Source: Bacillota bacterium
Lineage (GTDB): Bacteria > Bacillota > Clostridia > Christensenellales > UBA1242
DNA length: 7,861 nt
Direction of reading: 5' to 3'
Assembly: GCA_009787915.1 (NCBI GenBank)
Contig: WQSK01000046.1
Coordinates: 1 to 7,861 of the forward strand
The stretch's first letter is position 1. Every line of letters starts with the position of its first letter. Below are positions 1 through 3,920 of this stretch, piece by piece. Both the position numbers and the translations under genes were made by a program. The notes under the pieces are model-generated. The model worked only from the letters and a program-made list of their open reading frames with translations, was not told the origin of the DNA and made no database searches.

Positions 1-43
1 GACTCATCGCGGGAATCGTGCCTTTTAGGCCTTAAATAAAATG

Positions 44-239
44 GGCGCGGCAAAAGGGTGTGTAAGTGCGCGAGATATGATTTTTACAATGTTTGCACTT
101 TTGACGTAAAATCACATCCAAGGCTTTTATTTCTATTAATAATTATATTTGAATTAAATTGTCTTGGAGCGACTTTCGACAAAAGATTGCAAACTGTTAA
201 AATCATATCCCGCGCACTTACACACCCTTTTGCCGCGCC
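44..239. repeat. MITE-like long inverted repeat
   Basis: Arms 44-84 and 199-239 are reverse complements over 41 bp with a single mismatch (A73 against C210). Weaker pairing continues inward with small gaps: GTTTGCA at 91-97 faces TGCAAAC at 188-194, and CTTTTGACG at 98-106 faces CGACAAAAG at 177-185. The centre is AT-rich and no credible gene lies inside. The heptamer AATAAAA occurs just outside both ends (35-41 and 241-247), which could be a target-site duplication, although two extra bases sit on the left side and one on the right. Size, long terminal arms and lack of coding capacity fit a miniature inverted-repeat transposable element. A long regulatory hairpin RNA is the alternative. No parent transposase is visible here. 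Confidence 0.7.
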
Positions 240-255
240 TAATAAAAATTAAGTG

Positions 256-283
256 TTGCATTTTTTATTTCGGTGTATATAAT
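256..283 (+). promoter_or_regulatory. Promoter of the zinc-ribbon protein gene
   Basis: TTGCAT (256-261), a 16-bp spacer and a perfect TATAAT (278-283) form a sigma-A-like promoter. The -10 box ends six bases before the GTG start at 290, so transcription should begin at or next to the start codon, giving a leaderless message. It lies just beyond the right arm of the inverted repeat. Confidence 0.7.
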
Positions 284-289
284 AGTGGT

Positions 290-724
290 GTGGCAAATAC
301 ATACATTAAATGTCCTGTGTGCGACCTGAACTACGCCCTTAAAAAGGATAAGGTCTGCACCGTTTGCAAGGCAAAACAAAAATCAATCGTCGGTGGAAAA
401 AAAGACGACGAGAATGCGGGCCTTTGTCCGATTTGTAAGATTAACTATATCACCGAAGACGAAAACGTTTGTACGACTTGTATGTCCGAAACCGATTTGA
501 CCGAGGACGAAATCGACAAACTCTATGGCGGGCAAGAGTTGGTTTCCGAAGAAGAAACCGACGAGGACAGTGATGAAGGTGATATTGACATGTTGTCAAT
601 GCAAATTGAAGGTGATGATGACGAGGACGACGAAGAGGATGATGAAGAAGATGCAAGCGACCCACTGGATGATTTTGATGATACTATAGACGAGGATGAT
701 GACGAGGACGACGAAGAATTTTAA
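290..724 (+). CDS. Tandem zinc-ribbon protein with acidic tail
   Basis: The product is 144 aa from GTG 290. Residues 8-26 and 46-64 are two copies of the same C-P-x-C-x11-C-x2-C motif (C8, C11, C23, C26 and C46, C49, C61, C64), both with a conserved N-Y after the second Cys, so two zinc ribbons or knuckles 38 residues apart are expected. From about residue 70 to the end the chain is almost entirely Asp/Glu, reminiscent of acidic tails on RNA polymerase delta subunits or nucleic-acid mimics, and ends E-E-F. The open frame extends upstream to 164, but that part enters the inverted repeat, lies before the TATAAT box and is not protein-like; GTG 290 fits the promoter. A 23-bp DNA segment in the tail is exactly repeated (614-636 and 695-717). 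A role in transcription or protein-protein contact is inference; the family is not recognised. Confidence 0.8.
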   Translation: MANTYIKCPVCDLNYALKKDKVCTVCKAKQKSIVGGKKDDENAGLCPICKINYITEDENVCTTCMSETDLTEDEIDKLYGGQELVSEEETDEDSDEGDIDMLSMQIEGDDDEDDEEDDEEDASDPLDDFDDTIDEDDDEDDEEF

Positions 725-751
725 AAAAGAGGGTCAACCCCTCTTTTTTTT
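723..751. terminator. Bidirectional intrinsic terminator
   Basis: A run of A (723-728), GAGGG (729-733), a short loop, CCCTC (739-743) and a T run (744-751) form a compact stem that ends in U residues on either strand. It starts within the stop codon of the zinc-ribbon gene and ends at the stop codon of the convergent minus-strand gene (TAA at 752-750), so one hairpin serves both. Confidence 0.85.
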
Positions 752-1025
752 ACAGCCAAATCAAACCATTCGGTGTATGCCTATGGGAATGGTGCAGATG
801 TCTGGACATACTGCCCCCGCGATATCCGCAAGGGATAGGACGTTCTCCCGTACCGACTTGCATCTCGTACAGACCAATCTCGATTTCGCGCATTGCACGT
901 GAAATGTCCTTAAGTCCGTGTTGGATGTGCTCGGCTCCGCACCTTGTGAATTGGTTGCTGCATGGGTTTTCACAGCCACAGCCGTTGCCATGACGGTGCC
1001 CATGGTGCGAGTGATTACAACACAT
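750..1025 (-). CDS. Small His/Cys-rich protein, probable metal binder
   Basis: The product is 91 aa with 7 Cys and 12 His. The N-terminus (residues 5-12) and C-terminus (76-83) carry the same pattern H-x-H-H-x-H-R-H. Between them are a C-G-C pair (16-18), further Cys at 22, 29 and 66, and a helical, charged stretch at about 33-56 (I-x-H-G-L-K-D-I-S-R-A-M-R-E-I-E). Start ATG 1025 is preferred because GGAGG (plus-strand 1036-1032) lies six bases before it and it follows the stop of the upstream minus-strand gene by 13 bases. The frame is open further upstream to a TTG at 1148, but that overlaps the neighbouring gene. The pattern suggests binding of a transition metal. A role as a spore-coat-like or metal-storage protein is possible but unproven, and no named family is recognised. 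Confidence 0.7.
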   Translation of the reverse strand: MCCNHSHHGHRHGNGCGCENPCSNQFTRCGAEHIQHGLKDISRAMREIEIGLYEMQVGTGERPIPCGYRGGSMSRHLHHSHRHTPNGLIWL

Positions 1026-1031
1026 TACACA

Positions 1032-1036
1032 CCTCC
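1032..1036 (-). promoter_or_regulatory. Ribosome binding site deciding the 1025 start
   Basis: GGAGG on the minus strand, six bases upstream of ATG 1025 and inside the 13-base gap after the TAA of the preceding gene. It supports translation of the shorter 91-aa form and coupling of the two minus-strand genes in one message. Confidence 0.75.
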
Positions 1037-1038
1037 GC

Positions 1039-1290
1039 TTAGTCGCGGCATTCCCCGTGACCACGACCTTCTTCACGACGACCGCCTTGGCATCCGCATG
1101 GGGACGGAACTTGGCGCCAGTTTGTAGAAATATGGGTTTCACGTACAAAGTGTTCTCTTTCTACTCTGTGAGTTGGACGAAAGCAATCACGGTCGTGACC
1201 TCTTTCTCTTTCACATCCGCAACCACCGTGGTTGTGTCTGTGTTCGCAACCGCAGTTACCACACAAAATTCTGTTTAAACAACAAAACAT
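1039..1290 (-). CDS. Small Cys/His/Arg-rich protein
   Basis: The product is 83 aa with 11 Cys (3, 4, 10, 13, 15, 24, 26, 36, 65, 67, 81) and 8 His, plus many Arg and Gly. C-G-C triplets occur at 13-15, 24-26 and 65-67. A polar middle segment (about 41-60, H-R-V-E-R-E-H-F-V-R-E-T-H) separates two Cys-rich ends, a layout loosely like small CotD-type coat proteins, but this is only a resemblance. Start ATG 1290 has AAAGAGGAG (plus-strand 1306-1298) seven bases upstream. It is the first gene of a two-gene minus-strand operon whose second product is also Cys/His-rich, so the pair may act together in metal binding or disulfide-linked assembly. No transmembrane segment is seen. Both the Cys richness and the clear ribosome site argue that it is real despite its size. 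Confidence 0.7.
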   Translation of the reverse strand: MFCCLNRILCGNCGCEHRHNHGGCGCERERGHDRDCFRPTHRVEREHFVRETHISTNWRQVPSPCGCQGGRREEGRGHGECRD

Positions 1291-1378
1291 AATAATTCTC
1301 CTCTTTAGTTAATACTTAAGGGGTGGGGAAGTCAAACCTCCCGTGCCCCTGTGTCACTATATTAGCGTGCGAAATGAT

Positions 1379-1408
1379 TTGACACTTTGTGTTCATAAGG
1401 GGTAATTT
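1379..1408 (+). promoter_or_regulatory. Promoter of first pilin-like gene
   Basis: TTGACA (1379-1384), an 18-bp spacer and TAATTT (1403-1408) lie in the 138-bp divergent region 1291-1428. A GTGTCA/TGACAC inverted pair (1351-1356 and 1380-1385) overlaps the -35 box and could bind a regulator. For the minus-strand operon, a TTGACT at 1335-1330 is present but its best -10 would start the RNA inside the ribosome site; TATAGT at 1361-1356 is a better-placed but -35-poor alternative, so that promoter is not assigned. Confidence 0.5.
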
Positions 1409-1414
1409 AAAACC

Positions 1415-1421
1415 AAGGAGG
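1415..1421 (+). promoter_or_regulatory. Shine-Dalgarno site of first pilin-like gene
   Basis: AAGGAGG followed by further G residues, seven bases before ATG 1429. It is a near-perfect anti-16S match, in contrast with the probable leaderless genes downstream. Confidence 0.85.
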
Positions 1422-1428
1422 GGGCATC

Positions 1429-1974
1429 ATGCAAAGTCTTTTGTTAAACCCGTTTGCAAACGTTGTTAGGGACATTAACAACATTACTAATATTGCTGTT
1501 ACAATTTTTTTGGCGACTATTGCATCGTTTGTTTCTCTATACGCGATTTACGTGGGCTTTAGGCTTGCATCCGCAAAAGACGATGCCGCGCGCATTAATG
1601 CCAAGATGCAACTCATGTACTCTTTGGTCGGTGCGGTTTCGATTGGTGCTATCGCGGCCGTTGTCAGGCTTGCATTCACTGGGGTAGGCGGGGCTTTTTC
1701 AACCGCGCCTCCTGGGGCAGACCGACATTTCCCAGGGGCAACTGTTTTGGTTCAAACAATAGGTCATGCTATCAACGCCATTTTAAGCATCCTTTCCACC
1801 GCCGCAATCGTGTTCGCGGTGTTTGTCGGTTGGCAACTTATGAAAGCCGAGGACGAAGCCAAACGTAAAGAAGCAAAAAAACAACTCCTATATACCGCCA
1901 TTGGTGTTATTGCGGCGATAACGGTCGCGACCGTCATGCCAACCGCACTGTCACAAGCAGGACGCCCGAGGTAA
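1429..1974 (+). CDS. Pilin-like membrane protein, duplicated, paralog 1
   Basis: The product is 181 aa with four predicted membrane helices at about 21-46, 62-86, 111-137 and 152-172. Each pair encloses a short charged loop: A-K-D-D-A-A-R-I-N-A-K-M-Q-L (49-62) and A-E-D-E-A-K-R-K-E-A-K-K-Q-L (140-153). The two halves are clearly related, so this is a tandem duplication of a two-helix unit. The unit recalls type IV secretion pilins of the VirB2/TrbC or Pfam T4SS_pilin kind, which have two helices around a basic cytoplasmic loop; that link is inferred, not searched. The loop side is expected to be cytoplasmic and the ~25-residue linker between halves (87-110) external. Two close paralogs follow, and a VirD4-type ATPase lies beyond them. 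A small integral membrane channel component is the alternative. Confidence 0.85.
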   Translation: MQSLLLNPFANVVRDINNITNIAVTIFLATIASFVSLYAIYVGFRLASAKDDAARINAKMQLMYSLVGAVSIGAIAAVVRLAFTGVGGAFSTAPPGADRHFPGATVLVQTIGHAINAILSILSTAAIVFAVFVGWQLMKAEDEAKRKEAKKQLLYTAIGVIAAITVATVMPTALSQAGRPR

Positions 1975-1990
1975 AACATATGTGGTTTTA

Positions 1991-2053
1991 AAAACCCCGT
2001 CTGCCTATCGGCATTCACCCCTTTGAAAAAACCCCGTCGCTTTGCGACACCCC
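1991..2053 (+). repeat. Two hairpin modules sharing an AAAACCCCGTC head
   Basis: AAAACCCCGTC occurs at 1991-2001 and 2028-2038. In the first it leads into a TGCC-TATC-GGCA hairpin (2002-2013) then CACCCC; in the second into GTCGC-TTT-GCGAC (2036-2048) then ACCCCC. Constant flanks with different hairpin cores suggest a modular REP-like family. A near-identical copy of the second lies at 2927-2954, and a degenerate inverted copy (GACGGGGTTTTT) at 3113-3124. Confidence 0.7.
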
Positions 2054-2074
2054 CTTTACAAAGGGGGAATTTTT
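2050..2074 (+). terminator. Probable terminator after first pilin-like gene
   Basis: The C5T2-3/A2-3G5 stem followed by AA and five T (2070-2074) would work as an intrinsic terminator about 75 bases after the stop at 1974. A second chance is the GGGC stem ending G5T5 (2116-2129). Both are part of the repeat, so the element probably supplies the 3' end. Confidence 0.55.
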
Positions 2075-2130
2075 ACCCGAGCCCATTCCCCCTTTCCTAA
2101 AGGGGGTGCCCGTTAGGGCGGGGGTTTTTA
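2050..2130 (+). repeat. Left copy of inverted hairpin-rich repeat
   Basis: This 81-bp segment contains three stems: CCCCCTTT/AAAGGGGG (2050-2067), CCCCCTTT-CCT-AAAGGGGG (2088-2106) and GCCC-GTTA-GGGC (2108-2119). Its reverse complement recurs at 2965-3046 with a single inserted T, so the two copies bracket the second pilin-like gene in inverted orientation. It looks like an intergenic palindromic repeat rather than coding DNA. Confidence 0.9.
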
Positions 2131-2159
2131 AAAAAACTTTAAAAACATGCAAAAATCAT

Positions 2160-2188
2160 TTGACATAAATTTTATTAATTGTTAATGT
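2160..2188 (+). promoter_or_regulatory. Promoter of second pilin-like gene
   Basis: TTGACA (2160-2165), a 17-bp spacer and TAATGT (2183-2188). The expected leader of about 40 nt contains a small GACAA/TTGTC hairpin (2195-2209) ahead of the ribosome site. The promoter lies inside the segment bracketed by the inverted repeats, so it would move with the gene if the segment flipped. Confidence 0.65.
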
Positions 2189-2220
2189 CTATCAGACAAT
2201 TGATTTGTCCATAAATAACA

Positions 2221-2227
2221 AAGGAGG
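2221..2227 (+). promoter_or_regulatory. Shine-Dalgarno site of second pilin-like gene
   Basis: AAGGAGG, eight bases before ATG 2236; a near-perfect match that fixes this start. Confidence 0.85.
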
Positions 2228-2235
2228 AAATTTCT

Positions 2236-2838
2236 ATGAACTTGTTGAACTTGTTGTTGTCAGCTGGTGGCCAGGACGTTATGGATGTGACTACCGCTGC
2301 CGAACGAATCGCAGGCCAAGTCAACACAGCCGTTATAATCATCTTGGCGGTGATTGCATCTGTTGTTGCACTTTTCGCGATTTATGTTGGTTGGAAATTC
2401 GCAACCGCAAAGGATGACGGTGCACGTCAAAATGCAAAAATGCAACTTATATACTCGCTTATCGGGGCGGTATCTATTGGTGCTATCGCAGGTATACTTG
2501 GACTGGTTGATATGACCACTGGGGTAGCCCACACTGTGGATGAAACGTATTTCCATGGCGCAGACGATATGCTTTCAACTATTGGTTCTGCTGTCGCTGC
2601 GGTAATGCAAATTATCATGAGTGCTGCAATCATCTTCGCAATTTACGTGGGATGGCAACTTATGAAAGCCGAGGACGATGGAAAACGTAAAGAAGCCAAA
2701 AAACAACTTATCTTTACAATCATTGGTGTTTTGGCGGCCCTTGCTGTTGCAACAATCGTACCGAACGTTCTGCAACAAATGGTTAACCAACAGGCAGGCG
2801 TTACCCCTGGCGGAGGAAACGGCGACGCACCAGATTGA
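2236..2838 (+). CDS. Pilin-like membrane protein, duplicated, paralog 2
   Basis: The product is 200 aa with helices at about 30-56, 71-92, 114-141 and 158-180. Charged loops at 58-71 (A-K-D-D-G-A-R-Q-N-A-K-M-Q-L) and 144-157 (A-E-D-D-G-K-R-K-E-A-K-K-Q-L) are nearly identical to those of paralog 1, and the DNA over the second loop is also highly similar (1829-1885 against 2650-2707), so the genes arose by duplication. The external linker (about 93-113, H-T-V-D-E-T-Y-F-H) and the Gly-rich tail (P-G-G-G-N-G-D-A-P-D) are different. It has a complete promoter, SD, stop TGA and terminator of its own and is bracketed by inverted repeats. A structural subunit of a type IV secretion-like apparatus is the best guess, by analogy to VirB2-type pilins. 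Confidence 0.85.
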   Translation: MNLLNLLLSAGGQDVMDVTTAAERIAGQVNTAVIIILAVIASVVALFAIYVGWKFATAKDDGARQNAKMQLIYSLIGAVSIGAIAGILGLVDMTTGVAHTVDETYFHGADDMLSTIGSAVAAVMQIIMSAAIIFAIYVGWQLMKAEDDGKRKEAKKQLIFTIIGVLAALAVATIVPNVLQQMVNQQAGVTPGGGNGDAPD

Positions 2839-2854
2839 TTCACATACGACAAAT

Positions 2855-2895
2855 CACAAAAAACCACCCACGGGATTGAGGGTGGTTTTTTTGTG
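2855..2895 (+). terminator. Strong terminator after second pilin-like gene
   Basis: CACAAAAAACCACCC (2855-2869), a 10-base loop, then GGGTGG with seven T and GTG (2880-2895). The stem starts 16 bases after the TGA stop. The A-tract pairing with the T-tract means it may also work on the other strand. Confidence 0.9.
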
Positions 2896-2926
2896 TAAAC
2901 ACAGCCCATGCGTTGGATATCCGCAT

Positions 2927-2954
2927 AAAAACCCCCGTCGCTTTGCGACACCCC
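2927..2954 (+). repeat. Third hairpin module, direct copy of 2026-2053
   Basis: Five A, five C, then the GTCGC-TTT-GCGAC hairpin and ACCCC, differing from the copy at 2026-2053 mainly by one C. It is in the same orientation as that copy, although the adjoining 81-bp element is inverted, so the two parts of the repeat move independently. Confidence 0.85.
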
Positions 2955-2964
2955 TCGTTGAGAG

Positions 2965-3046
2965 TAAAAACCCCCGCCCTAACGGGCACCCCCTTTAGGA
3001 AAGGGGGAATGGGCTCGGGTAAAAATTCCCCCTTTTGTAAAGGGGG
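2965..3046 (-). repeat. Right copy of inverted hairpin-rich repeat
   Basis: 82 bp, the reverse complement of 2050-2130 with one extra T in the last T run (3033-3036). With the left copy it encloses 834 bp containing the promoter, gene and terminator of the second pilin-like protein. Recombination between the copies would invert that segment. Confidence 0.9.
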
Positions 3047-3138
3047 CAACGGAGATACTTTGTTGTACGAATTTAGATTGGGGGTTTTTGGGTTGACGAG
3101 GATGCCCTTTGTGACGGGGTTTTTGTTGATTAAATCAT

Positions 3139-3168
3139 TTGCGTGTTTTGCGTAACTAATGTTAATAT
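3139..3168 (+). promoter_or_regulatory. Promoter of third pilin-like gene
   Basis: TTGCGT (3139-3144), an 18-bp spacer and TAATAT (3163-3168). ATG 3176 begins eight bases after the -10 box ends (seven between), and no Shine-Dalgarno sequence is present, so the RNA is probably leaderless. Confidence 0.55.
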
Positions 3169-3175
3169 ATAAGTG

Positions 3176-3880
3176 ATGTCATCAATTTGGACGTTAATTT
3201 TGTCGGTACCACCACCGCCGCCGCCTCCTCCTCCCCCCCCAGAAGCACCGCGTGCAGGGTGGGAGAGAATTAACGCCGTCTTGGGCGAGGTCCAAGAAAT
3301 CACAACCGTGGGTGTCGGGATTCTTATGTCTATTGCCGCGGGTTTATCTTTGTTGTTCGCAATCTATATCGGTTTTCGCTTGGCGACCGCAAAAGACGAC
3401 GGGACACGCTTTCAGGCAAAAGCCCAACTTATATACTCGTTAATGGCTGCGGTGTCGGTTGGTGCATTGGCAGCAATTTACAGTTTGGTCTTGGGCGCAA
3501 ACCAATGGGAAGCATTCCTTTACAACATTACTGGCAGAGAGTCAGGCGGAGGGGCTTCGCCAGACCCTTTCCCACGTGGAAGTCCCAGAGAACTTAACGA
3601 GGTTTTCAGATTCATGCGGGAAGCCGCCCTTATCGTACTTAATATTTTCCAAGTCGTTTCCGTTTTGTTTGCACTTTGGGTTGGTTGGCAACTTGCAAAA
3701 GCCGAGGACGAGGGAAGTCGCAAAAACGCCAAGTTGCAACTTATGTATTCGATAATCGGGGTTGTTGTAGTCTTGTTGGTTGTAACAATTATCGAGGCAA
3801 CTCTGGGATACCTGCACCGTGGTCACATCCCAGAACCTCCGACAGAACCGACCGACCCACCGCCAGGAACAGGGGAATAA
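3176..3880 (+). CDS. Pilin-like membrane protein with polyproline start, paralog 3
   Basis: The product is 234 aa from ATG 3176; a GTG at 3173 is in frame but sits too near the -10 box. A short hydrophobic leader (1-11) runs into eleven prolines (12-22). Then come the same duplicated units as in the two upstream paralogs: helices at about 44-70, 85-107, 148-174 and 188-211, with loops A-K-D-D-G-T-R-F-Q-A-K-A-Q-L (72-85) and A-E-D-E-G-S-R-K-N-A-K-L-Q-L (176-189). The linker is longer (about 108-147) and the tail is proline/acid-rich (219-234), so the outside-facing parts differ most. Proline codons come in blocks (CCA, CCG, CCT, CCC) and end in a run of eight C (3233-3240). It is followed after five bases by the promoter of the VirD4-type gene, supporting a shared secretion role. 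Confidence 0.85.
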   Translation: MSSIWTLILSVPPPPPPPPPPPEAPRAGWERINAVLGEVQEITTVGVGILMSIAAGLSLLFAIYIGFRLATAKDDGTRFQAKAQLIYSLMAAVSVGALAAIYSLVLGANQWEAFLYNITGRESGGGASPDPFPRGSPRELNEVFRFMREAALIVLNIFQVVSVLFALWVGWQLAKAEDEGSRKNAKLQLMYSIIGVVVVLLVVTIIEATLGYLHRGHIPEPPTEPTDPPPGTGE

Positions 3881-3884
3881 TTGG

Positions 3885-3915
3885 TTGACATTATTTGTTT
3901 ATTTATGCGAATATT
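3885..3915 (+). promoter_or_regulatory. Promoter of VirD4-type gene
   Basis: A perfect TTGACA (3885-3890) begins five bases after the stop of the pilin-like gene. The -10 is weak: GAATAT (3909-3914, spacer 18) or AATATT (3910-3915, spacer 19). Either one puts the RNA start at or within a base or two of ATG 3921, and no SD precedes that ATG. Confidence 0.55.
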
Positions 3916-3920
3916 AAAAC

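Larger units (their letters stand above)
2839..3175. other. 337-bp intergenic region made of repeats
   Basis: No gene is supported here. In order it holds the terminator (2855-2895), about 30 unremarkable bases, a hairpin module (2927-2954), the right inverted repeat (2965-3046), a G/T-rich stretch with a degenerate inverted module (about 3080-3124) and the promoter of the third pilin-like gene. Open frames crossing it simply translate the repeats. Confidence 0.8.

Noticed and set aside
1..35. Possible end of an upstream gene (short hydrophobic frame L-I-A-G-I-V-P-F-R-P then TAA at 33-35)
   Set aside because: Only eleven codons are visible, other frames also end nearby, and nothing identifies a protein.
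164..289. N-terminal extension of the zinc-ribbon protein to ATG 164
   Set aside because: It would overlap the inverted repeat and precede the TATAAT box, has no ribosome site, and is not protein-like; GTG 290 fits better.
1026..1148. Longer form of the second minus-strand protein, starting at TTG 1148, or a frameshift fusion of the two minus-strand genes
   Set aside because: Each gene has its own good ribosome site and the first ends with a proper TAA 13 bases before the second start, so two separate genes explain the region.
1320..1350. G-rich/C-rich imperfect inverted repeat (GGGGTGGGG against CCCGTGCCCC) as a riboswitch or terminator
   Set aside because: Pairing is interrupted and no T run follows; no known riboswitch core is recognised.
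1991..3046. CRISPR array from repeated hairpin units
   Set aside because: Copies are few, irregularly spaced, in both orientations, with no unique equal-length spacers and no cas genes.
2913..3155. Open frame on the plus strand across the repeat region
   Set aside because: It translates the hairpin modules and the 81-bp repeat, has no ribosome site, and its C-terminus covers the promoter of the next gene.
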